A DNA stretch of 18,192 nt from Acidobacteriota bacterium (GTDB taxonomy: Bacteria > Acidobacteriota > Holophagae > Thermotomaculales > Thermotomaculaceae), in the NCBI GenBank assembly GCA_027038695.1, contig JALWHA010000022.1:1-18192 (forward strand). The letters are read 5' to 3'. The notes under the pieces are model-generated. The model did no database searches, was not told the origin of the DNA, and worked only from the letters and a program-made list of their open reading frames with translations. The position numbers and the translations under genes are program-made. Below, one piece after another: positions 1 to 7,733 of the stretch (within the stretch, counting starts at the first letter, position 1; every line of letters begins with the position of its first letter).

Positions 1-612
1 AAATTTTTCGGCAGTATCAATTGATTCAAATTTAATTGAAAAAACATTGCCTTGAGACTTGAGAAAACTCTTTGCATTCTTTTTGTCTGTTAAATAGGGA
101 AAGTAAATTTCTTTGAATATGCTTTTGAAACCGTCTATCTTTCTAATTAAAAACAGGGTTGTCTGCTCTGCCAATTTTCTCCTTGCTTCAAGGGTTTCAA
201 GGTATGGCATAGGGGGGAAATCAGTTTCAAGGTTTTTAAAAGCCTGTTCTTTTGAGAGAAAGACATAGCCCCTTGTTTTTGCGTTTCCGCTTATAAACCC
301 CTTCAAAGGAAAAAGTGCGTAATCCCCTATCCACTCAAAGGGGTAAATTTGAAATGGGGAGAAGGATTTATAAACAATTGCAAATTTAACCCCTTCCCTT
401 TTCTTTTCCCTTATGTAATCCCTTAAACCCTCAAAAGAGAATTTTGGGGGGGCTAACAGAGTGATAACCTCGCAATTTTTTTTCAATTTTTTAACAATAT
501 CTTTAAATTCTCTCTCGCTTTTTAAAAAGTATGCATATTTGCATTTGAAAATTGCCTTAAACTTCTCTTTTTCGCTCAATTTTTTAGAAATTAGCACCGT
601 GGCCTTGTTCAT
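1..612 (-). CDS. Unrecognised protein, C-terminus cut by window edge
   Basis: An open frame runs without a stop from an ATG at 612 to the left edge (204 codons), beginning MNKATVLISKKLSEKEKFK. I do not recognise the family. It is rich in Lys, Phe and Glu, with an alternating hydrophobic stretch (CEVITLLAPPKF) near residue 48 and an aromatic stretch around residues 85-110; no signal peptide or clear membrane segment is seen. The start is supported by GGAGGTGAG just upstream and by coupling: the stop of the SpoU methyltransferase gene (614-616) is one base from this ATG, so the two are almost certainly co-transcribed. It is probably a cytoplasmic protein of the same operon, but no function can be given. 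Confidence 0.75.
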   Translation of the reverse strand, partial: MNKATVLISKKLSEKEKFKAIFKCKYAYFLKSEREFKDIVKKLKKNCEVITLLAPPKFSFEGLRDYIREKKREGVKFAIVYKSFSPFQIYPFEWIGDYALFPLKGFISGNAKTRGYVFLSKEQAFKNLETDFPPMPYLETLEARRKLAEQTTLFLIRKIDGFKSIFKEIYFPYLTDKKNAKSFLKSQGNVFSIKFESIDTAEKF

Positions 613-613
613 C

Positions 614-1363
614 TCACCTCCCGCTAAACACACGAGACATTATTATGCCACAGGATACGGCAACATTTAAAGAGTCTATTGCCTCGGTTGTGGGAATGGT
701 GATTTTTCTGTGTTGGATTTGTTTAAACCCTTCCTCAATTCCGCTTCCCTCAGAGCCTAAAACAATAGCAATCTTCTCATCTGGGATTTTCAAGGAACAG
801 ATATCTTCGCCGCCCTCTTTTTCAGCAAAGAATACATTGGGAATTTCCTGCAATTTATCAAAGATTAAGGAATTTACCAGCCTCCGGGTTTTTACATGGA
901 ATATGCCACCTTTGGAAGCCCTGACAGATTTCAAGGAAAAGGGGTCTGCCGAGTTTGATGTTAAAACAACTGATTGGAAGCCGAACAGCGCAGCGTTTCG
1001 CAAAACAGCCCCTACATTTTCAGGGTTTTGCACACCGTCTAAAACCGCTATTCTATCTGACTCAAATATAGTTTCGCTGTAATCGGGAATTTCAAAAACA
1101 CCTATCAAGCCTGAAAATGAAGGCTGGGATGAAACAGAGGCTAAAACAGAGTGCTTTACCTCAAATACCCTGCAGTTTTCAGGGATTTTTAAATTTTCAA
1201 AATCCTTTGAAACAAACAGAGATAAAGGCTTAAACCCCCTTTTTATCCCCTCATTGTAAGTTTTCAAATCGTCAACTAAAAACCTGCCCTCTTTTTTCCT
1301 GTGTTTGGTTGAAGTTAATTTTTTGAGGTATTTTATCTTTTCATTCTCTCTTGAGGTAATCAT
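614..1363 (-). CDS. SpoU/TrmH-family RNA 2'-O-ribose methyltransferase
   Basis: A 249-residue protein with the three signature motifs of the SPOUT (TrmH/SpoU) class: motif 1 NPENVGAVLRNA at 113-124, with the conserved Asn and Arg; motif 2 LGSEGSGI at 202-209; and motif 3 SLNVAVSCGI at 231-240. The last two form the trefoil knot that binds S-adenosylmethionine. An N-terminal substrate-binding region (about residues 1-95) precedes the catalytic domain, as in the RlmB/TsnR type enzymes that methylate 23S rRNA ribose. Whether the target is rRNA or tRNA cannot be read from the sequence. The ATG overlaps the stop of the upstream PEP/pyruvate-binding gene as ATGA and lacks a strong Shine-Dalgarno site, so translation is probably coupled to it. 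Confidence 0.93.
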   Translation of the reverse strand: MITSRENEKIKYLKKLTSTKHRKKEGRFLVDDLKTYNEGIKRGFKPLSLFVSKDFENLKIPENCRVFEVKHSVLASVSSQPSFSGLIGVFEIPDYSETIFESDRIAVLDGVQNPENVGAVLRNAALFGFQSVVLTSNSADPFSLKSVRASKGGIFHVKTRRLVNSLIFDKLQEIPNVFFAEKEGGEDICSLKIPDEKIAIVLGSEGSGIEEGFKQIQHRKITIPTTEAIDSLNVAVSCGIIMSRVFSGR

Positions 1364-3654
1364 TTCTTGAAAACGCCTATTGAACGGAGTTTTTTCAAAC
1401 TCATATAGATATTGAGAAGTTTGCCTTTAGTTTCCTTTTTAACATCAACAACCCTGACATAGGGGGAAAAATCTCCATAACCTTCAAGGAAATCTGACAA
1501 TTTGTTTTCTGCTTTTTCTAAAAATTCCCTGTTGAAAAAGTTGCCCTCTTTATCAAGGTAAATGGATAAAGGATAGATGTTTGCCTCAACTAAATCCTGA
1601 AAAAAGTGAGTGCCATAAGAAACCTCTGAAGAGAAAACCTCGCTTACGGTGGCAAGTTCAATCAAAACAGCAGTGTTGTTTATGTCTCCGTAACCAACCT
1701 TTACTCCCAATTTTAAATCAGTTGTTCCCCACCTTCCCGGGCCCATTAAAACAAACTTCTTTGCGGGAAGTTTTCTGTTGAGAAGCCCAACAATCCTTCC
1801 AATTTCAAGTTTTTTTGCTTCGTCAGACAGAGAATTGTATTTGTCAGGCTCAACATAGACAATATACTCTATGCCCTTGGCAATGCCGCAGGGCGAAAGG
1901 CCTTTAACATCAAATAGAAGGTTTTTCTTATTCTTTACCCTTGGAAGTTCAACATTCTCCTTCACTCCGGGAAGGGAAAGAGGCCTGCATTGAAGCAAAA
2001 AGAATTTCAAATCCCTTGTGTCTTCATCAACCAAAACGGCAAATTCAGTGTCAACCTCTGTTTTGTATGCCTTTTTCAAAACATTTAAAATCTTTTTAAA
2101 ATCCTCGGCAAAGTTTGTTCTTTGAAACAGTTTTTTAAAGGTAATTACGGGAAAGAGGTTTTGCTCCGTCTGGAAAAAGGATTCGCTGAAATAACCCCCT
2201 GCGTCAAATTGAAAGACAAGGTCTTTTTCAAACTTTGAGCACAATTTCAAAGCCTTTCTTACGCTTATTTCCTCTATCTTCTCGCTTTCAAGGTTTAAAA
2301 CATCAACATACTTCTGGGAGTATTTTTTTATGTCTTTAACACTCTTTTCAGGCCTTAAATTTGGGTGGCTCAAGGCAACCATTTTAGGGTAATCGCTTCC
2401 AACCCTTCCCACAGCCCTTGTGCCTAAACCTAAAACAAGCCTTAACAAGCCCTCTTCAGGGTTAATCCTGCTTGACCATCTGAACATATTGAAGGAAAAA
2501 CCAACCCCTGCAAAAAATGGGGCAAAATAATTTTCCCTTTCAACACCTATGACATTCTGGATTAAAACAGCCATCTTTTCGTCGTAGTCAATAAGGTTTT
2601 TCTCCCTTCTGTAAGCAATTGCGTCAGGCGAAAAAACAGAACAATAAACCTCTTTAATAGCATTCAAAAGGCTGTGCAAATTCTCTTCCATTGATTTGTT
2701 GTTTGCCACAAACATGCTTTCATACTTTCCTGCAAAGGAAGAGTTTGTGTCGTCCTCAAGCAAACTGGAAGACCTTACCACCATAGGGGTATTTCTATAC
2801 TTTTCAAGCAAAGCCCTGAGTTTAATAACTATGTCGTCCGGAAAGGAAAAGGACATTATCCTTGCTTTTATTTCAGGGAAAAGCCTTTCAATCTCTTCAA
2901 TAGGCTTGTATTTTATTGTTTGAAAGTCAAGGGCATTGTTGTGCTCAAAAAACCTGTAAAACACTTCTGAGCATAAGAAATAGCAGGCAGGTATGTTTAC
3001 TTTGGGGAAATCGGGGTTTTTTCCCCTTTCCTTTTTCAAAATTGAATAGGCAAGCAAAAGCCCTGCCGCCTTTCCGCCTATCTTGCCGCTTCCTATAATC
3101 CTTGCCTTAATCTCCTGCAAGTCTTTGAAAGTAAAGTATTTCTTTGCAATTGAGATAAAGTCCAGTTTTTCAGAGATAAAGTTTCTTATAATGTTAACCT
3201 TTATGTGCTCCATTTTCGGGTCTTCGTCAAAGTCTGATATGTCTTTTGTTTTTAAGTAATCTTCAGCCTCTTTGAACAACTCAAAGGAAAACTCTTCATT
3301 TTCAAGCAATTCCTGAAGTTGCAAATTGGTCATTTTAACTTCTTCAATAATATTTATGGCGTCTTCAACAGAATAGTTTAATGCAAAGTAAAAATCGGTT
3401 AACTGCTTGCGGTGCTCCCTTACCCTTGCTTCCCACTTCTCGGCAGATTCCTGATTTACAGGGTCTGTTAACCCTTCCCTTCTCTGGTCTGCCATAGCCT
3501 TCAGCCTTGCCTCTTCAAGGATTTTATCCCTTGTAATAACCCCGTCTTTTTCTAAAATCTTCCTCATCTTTTTTCGTATAACATCGGCAAGCATGGGATA
3601 CCTGTCTATCATTCTGCTAATTATTAATGCCCTTTCAATCGGATACTTCTTCAT
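1360..3654 (-). CDS. PEP/pyruvate-binding (PPDK N-domain) protein without His domain
   Basis: A 764-residue protein whose central part matches the ATP-grasp-like nucleotide-binding domain of pyruvate phosphate dikinase and PEP synthase: GGKAAGL at 193-199, VVRSSSLLED at 292-301, FAGKYES at 307-313 and the closing LLQCRPL at 553-559. Residues 1-170 are a mostly helical charged extension. After residue 580 comes a separate conserved-looking region with GPGRWGT (638-644), GDINNTAVLIE (656-666) and SYGTHFFQDLVEANIYPL (679-696). I see no GG-x-TSHAA-type phosphohistidine motif and no TIM-barrel PEP domain, so it is unlikely to be a complete PEP synthase. It may transfer phosphate from ATP to an unknown acceptor (inference). 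The start has AGGGAG upstream. It heads a coupled trio with the RNA methyltransferase. Confidence 0.85.
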   Translation of the reverse strand: MKKYPIERALIISRMIDRYPMLADVIRKKMRKILEKDGVITRDKILEEARLKAMADQRREGLTDPVNQESAEKWEARVREHRKQLTDFYFALNYSVEDAINIIEEVKMTNLQLQELLENEEFSFELFKEAEDYLKTKDISDFDEDPKMEHIKVNIIRNFISEKLDFISIAKKYFTFKDLQEIKARIIGSGKIGGKAAGLLLAYSILKKERGKNPDFPKVNIPACYFLCSEVFYRFFEHNNALDFQTIKYKPIEEIERLFPEIKARIMSFSFPDDIVIKLRALLEKYRNTPMVVRSSSLLEDDTNSSFAGKYESMFVANNKSMEENLHSLLNAIKEVYCSVFSPDAIAYRREKNLIDYDEKMAVLIQNVIGVERENYFAPFFAGVGFSFNMFRWSSRINPEEGLLRLVLGLGTRAVGRVGSDYPKMVALSHPNLRPEKSVKDIKKYSQKYVDVLNLESEKIEEISVRKALKLCSKFEKDLVFQFDAGGYFSESFFQTEQNLFPVITFKKLFQRTNFAEDFKKILNVLKKAYKTEVDTEFAVLVDEDTRDLKFFLLQCRPLSLPGVKENVELPRVKNKKNLLFDVKGLSPCGIAKGIEYIVYVEPDKYNSLSDEAKKLEIGRIVGLLNRKLPAKKFVLMGPGRWGTTDLKLGVKVGYGDINNTAVLIELATVSEVFSSEVSYGTHFFQDLVEANIYPLSIYLDKEGNFFNREFLEKAENKLSDFLEGYGDFSPYVRVVDVKKETKGKLLNIYMSLKKLRSIGVFKK

Positions 3655-3729
3655 AGTCTCCCTTATCTTTTAAACAATTCTCCTTTTGATTTTACATCAT
3701 AAAAGTCAATAAAAACACATAAACTGCAT

Positions 3730-4860
3730 TTATAAAAAAAGACTTTTTAAGAAATTTTCCCCCTTTAAAACCTTTATATTCCCTGATTGATATTCGGTTC
3801 TTAAATTTTTAACAACCTGAATGCCTTTCACATTATACTTTTCCGAAAAATACCGCAAATTCTTTGCAATTTCTCTGTCGCTTAATTTAACTTCAATAAA
3901 AAATTGAGGGATTTCATTTTCCACAAGACAGAAATCCATTTCCTTTTTATCCCTTGTTCTCAAATACCTTAATTCAATATCTTTGCCTTTAAAATCTTTT
4001 AAAGCGGTGGCGTGTTTGTAAAGAGACATTGCTACAAAATTTTCAAAAACAACACCTTTATCCCCAACAATCAAACCAGGGTCAAAGAAATAAATTTTAG
4101 GCTCTTTCAATACAGCCCTTGCGATATGCTTTGCAAAAGGGGTTATTCTGAAGACAAGGTAAAGGTTTTCAAGAATGGAAATATACTTTTTAACAGTATT
4201 TGGGGAAACCTGAACATCCTCTGCAATAGATGTATAGGAAACAGGGCTTCCAACCCTTCTTCTCAAAATTTCAAATACAAGTTTTAACTCTTTTAATTTA
4301 TCAATTTTTTCAAGGCTAAAAACCTCTTCCCTTAAAATTGTATCAACATACTGATTACGCCATCTTGCAACATCGTCTAAATCCTCTGATAGAAAAGTTT
4401 CGGGAAAGCACCCTCTTTCAAAAAACCTGTCAATTTTAACCTCTATACCATCCTGCTTTAATTCACTTAAAGTTAAAGGGAAAAGGTGGTGCAAAAAGTA
4501 TCTGCCTGTAAGGGAGTCTCCTGTTTGCCTGAAAAAATCAAGCCGTGCACTTCCTGTTATAAGAATTTTAAGGTTTTCCCTTTTTGTGTCGTAAATACCT
4601 TTCAAATAATTCTTCCAATCAGGCATTTTATGCAACTCATCAAAGACAATTAATTCAGTATCCTCAAGCCATTCCATTCTCTTTATAATTTCCCTGTGTT
4701 CAAATAAATCGTAATTTAAATAAACCCCTTTGGGAAACTTCTTTAAGATTTCCTTTGCAAGAAAGGTTTTTCCAACCTGACGAGGGCCTGCAATGAGCAC
4801 CATTTTTTTATTAAGGTCATTAAGGATTTTTTCTTTGTAAACTTTTCTTTCAATAATCAT
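3730..4860 (-). CDS. AAA+ ATPase of the DUF4143 family
   Basis: A 376-residue protein with Walker A GPRQVGKT (25-32), Walker B LIVFDEL (70-76), a sensor-like ITGSARL (101-107) and a conserved LTGRY (117-121), typical of the AAA_14/DUF4143 ATPases common in bacteria and archaea. The part after residue 165 is the DUF4143 region with a winged-helix-like stretch (about 200-240). At its end KEMDF (307-311) is followed by FIEVKLSD (321-328), a layout like PD-(D/E)XK nucleases, with candidate residues Asp309, Glu323 and Lys325. The role of these ATPases is poorly known; toxin-like and mobile-element roles have been proposed. A gap of 75 bases separates it from the next gene. No Shine-Dalgarno sequence precedes its ATG (see promoter entry). 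Confidence 0.9.
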   Translation of the reverse strand: MIIERKVYKEKILNDLNKKMVLIAGPRQVGKTFLAKEILKKFPKGVYLNYDLFEHREIIKRMEWLEDTELIVFDELHKMPDWKNYLKGIYDTKRENLKILITGSARLDFFRQTGDSLTGRYFLHHLFPLTLSELKQDGIEVKIDRFFERGCFPETFLSEDLDDVARWRNQYVDTILREEVFSLEKIDKLKELKLVFEILRRRVGSPVSYTSIAEDVQVSPNTVKKYISILENLYLVFRITPFAKHIARAVLKEPKIYFFDPGLIVGDKGVVFENFVAMSLYKHATALKDFKGKDIELRYLRTRDKKEMDFCLVENEIPQFFIEVKLSDREIAKNLRYFSEKYNVKGIQVVKNLRTEYQSGNIKVLKGENFLKSLFL

Positions 4861-4862
4861 AC

Positions 4863-4892
4863 GACTATTTTAAACTACTTTGCAAAATAGTC
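4863..4892. repeat. Perfect 9-bp inverted repeat, operator-like
   Basis: GACTATTTT (4863-4871) and AAAATAGTC (4884-4892) are perfect inverted copies around a 12-base spacer. The two arms fall on the -10 and -35 elements of the putative ATPase promoter. That position suits a dimeric repressor site; it could alternatively form a weak hairpin. It is two bases from the start codon. Confidence 0.6.
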
Positions 4893-4894
4893 AA
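4867..4894 (-). promoter_or_regulatory. Putative leaderless promoter of the ATPase gene
   Basis: On the minus strand TTGACT (4894-4889) and TAAAAT (4872-4867) are spaced by 16 bases. Only six bases separate the -10 element from the ATG at 4860, so a normal start point would fall on or next to the A of the ATG. No Shine-Dalgarno sequence is present, which agrees with a leaderless mRNA. The region is AT-rich, so a chance match cannot be excluded. Confidence 0.5.
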
Positions 4895-5028
4895 GACTTT
4901 TTTGCAACATACTGCATTTTGGTCTGACTTACAGGTGGGCTTATATACGCTTTCAAAAAATAGCAATCAATAAAAACGGATGTTCTATGTTAAAATTGCT
5001 TTTGTTATTCAATAAATGAGAGGTTTTT

Positions 5029-5730
5029 ATGTTTTTCCCGTTTAAAGATGACAATCCATCGTCAACTTTCCCTTACGTTACCTTGTGGATTATCATTATA
5101 AATACCGTGGTATATTTCTTTTCCGTTTTGGGAGGTGCTTACCGTTTCCAATCAATAATCCTTAATTACGGGCTTATACCTGCTGAACTTATCCATATGC
5201 AAAACCTTTATATATCACCGAATGTTAACCCTATCTTTACCGTACTTACCTCTATGTTTTTGCATGCAAACCTTGCGCATTTAGTGGGAAATATGTGGTA
5301 TCTCTGGATATTCGGGGACAATGTTGAGGATTTTTTAGGCCACTTTAATTTCTTTATTTTTTATATTGCAGGGGGTGTGGCTTCGGCACTGATTCATACT
5401 GTTTTCAACCCTGCTTCAACAATGCCTGTAATAGGGGCAAGCGGGGCTGTTTCAGCGGTTTTAGGAGCTTATCTGCTTTTGTATCCCAATGCAAGGGTTT
5501 ATGTGCTTTTCTTCTTTATCTTTATCTTCAGGATTTTCACAATGCCTGCGGCTATTCTTATAGGCTTCTGGATATTTTTTCAAATTATTAACGGGATAAC
5601 TTCGTTAAGTATTGGACAACATTTAGGCGGGGTAGCCTGGTTTGCACACATTGGGGGCTTTTTTTACGGCCTTTACCTTATAAAGTTTGTCCTTAAATCA
5701 AGGATGCGTTATAATAGATTGAAATTTTAA
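5029..5730 (+). CDS. Rhomboid-family intramembrane serine protease
   Basis: A 233-residue polytopic membrane protein that should cleave membrane-embedded substrates. The catalytic GASG motif is at 136-139 (Ser138), and the catalytic His207 lies in FAHIGGFFYG on the last core helix. HANLAHLVGN (79-88) supplies the conserved His79, His84 and Asn88 of the second helix. About six transmembrane segments are apparent, and the N-terminus (MFFPFKDDNPS) is typical of the bacterial six-helix subfamily. The start has AGAGG five bases upstream. A TAAAAT at 4991-4996 could be its -10 element, but no good -35 is seen. The mgtE start is 15 bases beyond its stop, so they probably share a transcript. Substrates are unknown. 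Confidence 0.95.
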   Translation: MFFPFKDDNPSSTFPYVTLWIIIINTVVYFFSVLGGAYRFQSIILNYGLIPAELIHMQNLYISPNVNPIFTVLTSMFLHANLAHLVGNMWYLWIFGDNVEDFLGHFNFFIFYIAGGVASALIHTVFNPASTMPVIGASGAVSAVLGAYLLLYPNARVYVLFFFIFIFRIFTMPAAILIGFWIFFQIINGITSLSIGQHLGGVAWFAHIGGFFYGLYLIKFVLKSRMRYNRLKF

Positions 5731-5733
5731 TGT

Positions 5734-5740
5734 AAGGGGA
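5734..5740 (+). promoter_or_regulatory. Ribosome binding site deciding the TTG start of mgtE
   Basis: AAGGGGA lies five bases before TTG at 5746. The next in-frame ATG is about 19 codons further on, inside the N-terminal helical region, so the TTG is preferred. Confidence 0.75.
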
Positions 5741-5745
5741 TTTTT

Positions 5746-7122
5746 TTGAATTCTAAGATACTTTTGCTTGCAGAGTCTATAAGAAAATTTTTGCGGCGCA
5801 ATATGGTGCCTAACCTTAAAAACCTTATAAACAAGGCACACCCTTCGGATATTGCCGCCGCAATTGAGATTTTAAAGCCGATAAACAGGGAAAAACTGTT
5901 TAAATTTATGATTGAACATAATATTGAAAAGGCATCGGAGGTATTGGTAGAACTTGAAGAACATTTAATTAAAAGTGTCCTTGATTTATTTGATGAAGAA
6001 ACAATAGCTTTGATTTTGAAAAACTTAAGCACAGACGATGTTGTAGCTATCCTTGACCACATAGAAGATGAAGACAAGAAAGAGAAAATCCTTCAGTTAA
6101 TCCAGGATAATGAAAAGGTAGAAGAGCAACTTCTCTACCAGGATGAAACAGCCGGAAGGATAATGACAACAGACTTTTTCTACTTAAATCACAACCTTAC
6201 GGTTAAAGAGGCTATTGAAAAACTTCATCAATTGGAAGACAAGGCTGAAATGGTATTTTACCTTTACCTTGTTGACGACCATGATAGATTAACCGGGGTT
6301 ATGTCTTTAAGGCAATTGCTTCTGTCAAACCCCAACTCCAAGTTAAAAGAAGTAATGCAAAAAGACATTATTTCCGTCAGGGTTGACACGGACCAGGAAG
6401 AGGTTGCCAAACTTGTTTCTCAGTATGACTTACTCGCAATCCCCGTTGTTGACCATGACGGCAAATTGGTAGGGATTATCACGGTTGACGACGTTATTGA
6501 CATTATCAAGGAAGAAGCGGCTGAAGATATTTACAGGTTGGCCGGTACTTCCGAAGAGGAAATTTTATACAAAGGCCATCCACTGAAAATCGCAAAGATT
6601 AGGTTACCCTGGTTGTTGCCGGCGTTTGCCGGAACATTTATAGTAGCCTCATTGCTTGATTTTATCTCTGTAAAATTTGCGTACTTTGCCATTTTCGTGG
6701 TTTTTATGCCTATGATAAACGCCGCCGCGGGAAACATCGGGATACAAAGTTCAACTATTATGGCAAGGGAATTGGCTATTAACGAAATGGAAGGAAATAT
6801 CTGGAAAGAAATATTCAGCACTCAATTTAAGGTGGGGCTTATAATCGGCACACTTTACGCAACAATTGCTTTTATTTTTTCATATTTTCTCGCTAAACCG
6901 GTTCACCTTCAGCGATATGTCGTGAGTTTATCGGTAGGCACTGCAATGTTTATAGCAATAATTAATTCCTCCGTGTACGGCAGTTTTTTACCTATATTCT
7001 TGAAAAAGATAGGAGTTGACCCGGCGGTCGCAACCGGGCCTTTTGTTGCGGCATCAAACGATATTATGGGTACAATTATATATTTTACAGTCGCTTACAA
7101 CATGGTACACATACTCACTTAA
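5746..7122 (+). CDS. mgtE: Magnesium transporter MgtE
   Basis: A 458-residue MgtE-type Mg2+ channel of the inner membrane. The domains run in the usual order: a helical MgtE_N domain (about 26-130), two CBS domains (about 137-196 and 200-258), a connecting plug helix, and a five-helix pore domain from about 285. The pore region contains the family motif GNIGIQSS and the last-helix segment ASNDIMG, whose Asp439 corresponds to the pore Mg2+-coordinating aspartate of characterised MgtE proteins. In those proteins the N and CBS domains bind Mg2+ and close the channel when cytosolic Mg2+ is high. The start is TTG, supported by AAGGGGA at 5734-5740 with five bases of spacing. No Mg2+ riboswitch fits the short gap upstream. 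Confidence 0.97.
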   Translation: MNSKILLLAESIRKFLRRNMVPNLKNLINKAHPSDIAAAIEILKPINREKLFKFMIEHNIEKASEVLVELEEHLIKSVLDLFDEETIALILKNLSTDDVVAILDHIEDEDKKEKILQLIQDNEKVEEQLLYQDETAGRIMTTDFFYLNHNLTVKEAIEKLHQLEDKAEMVFYLYLVDDHDRLTGVMSLRQLLLSNPNSKLKEVMQKDIISVRVDTDQEEVAKLVSQYDLLAIPVVDHDGKLVGIITVDDVIDIIKEEAAEDIYRLAGTSEEEILYKGHPLKIAKIRLPWLLPAFAGTFIVASLLDFISVKFAYFAIFVVFMPMINAAAGNIGIQSSTIMARELAINEMEGNIWKEIFSTQFKVGLIIGTLYATIAFIFSYFLAKPVHLQRYVVSLSVGTAMFIAIINSSVYGSFLPIFLKKIGVDPAVATGPFVAASNDIMGTIIYFTVAYNMVHILT

Positions 7123-7131
7123 AGGTGATTT

Positions 7132-7665
7132 ATGAAAATTCAGGTTGATCCTGAGATAAAAAACAGGCATTCTTCCCTTTTTACACTGTTAAATTACTTT
7201 GTGGAAAAAGAAAAAGGAAAATACCTTGTAGAAAAAGTCAGATTGGACGGGTGGATACTAACCCATTTTGAAGAAGAACAGTTAAAAGAAATAAACCCGT
7301 CAAATTATTTTGAAATAGTTATTTTTATGGAAAAAGTTGAAGTTTTCAAAGAAAAAACAAAAAGGCTTTTTTTGGAAAGCGTTGACGAAATTGAAGGGCT
7401 TTTAACACCCGCCGCAACCGCTTTTAAACTATATGACTTAACAAGGGCAAATGTTTTACTTGAGAACATTCTGGAAGGAATTAACTCAATACTCGCCTAT
7501 ATTGATACTACAAACCATCCTAAAAAAGAAAATATTTTGGAAAATTCCCTGTCTGTTTTTGACAGAATGGTTTACTGTCAGGAACACGAGAGATATGAAG
7601 AGATAGGGGAAATACTAAAGGTTGAGATAAAGAGAATACTGGAGCTCTGTAAATCGATAATATAA
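7132..7665 (+). CDS. Unknown helical protein downstream of mgtE
   Basis: A 177-residue protein that I do not recognise. It has no signal peptide and no membrane segment. A short mixed N-terminal part (1-65) is followed by long amphipathic helices with the pattern FLESVDEIEGLL, ANVLLENILEGINSILAYI and FDRMVYCQEHERYEEIGEILKVEIKRILELC, which look like a helical bundle. Its Shine-Dalgarno site AAGGTG overlaps the mgtE stop codon, and the ATG is nine bases after that stop, so it is co-translated with mgtE and the rhomboid gene. A regulatory or partner protein for one of these membrane proteins is possible but is only an inference from position. Confidence 0.85.
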   Translation: MKIQVDPEIKNRHSSLFTLLNYFVEKEKGKYLVEKVRLDGWILTHFEEEQLKEINPSNYFEIVIFMEKVEVFKEKTKRLFLESVDEIEGLLTPAATAFKLYDLTRANVLLENILEGINSILAYIDTTNHPKKENILENSLSVFDRMVYCQEHERYEEIGEILKVEIKRILELCKSII

Positions 7666-7697
7666 AAACTTCCCTTTTAACTTTATTTTTTTTAATC

Positions 7698-7703
7698 TAA
7701 AAT
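7698..7703 (+). promoter_or_regulatory. Possible -10 element before the aminotransferase gene
   Basis: TAAAAT lies in the 68-base gap after the mgtE operon, 30 bases before the ATG at 7734. A weak -35 candidate TTTTAA (7675-7680) is at 17-base spacing. The same TCTAAAATAG string occurs in the promoter before the aldehyde dehydrogenase gene. AAAGGAG at 7722-7728 is the ribosome binding site. Confidence 0.35.
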
Positions 7704-7733
7704 AGGTTTGTAAGTAATTTTAAAGGAGTAGAT

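Noticed and set aside
645..1082. Plus-strand open frame of 145 codons
   Set aside because: It lies wholly antisense to the SpoU methyltransferase gene, whose motifs are clear.
5727..6077. Minus-strand open frame of 116 codons, Ser-rich
   Set aside because: It is antisense to the N-terminal part of mgtE, with composition explained by the reverse complement of Asp/Glu/Lys/Leu codons.
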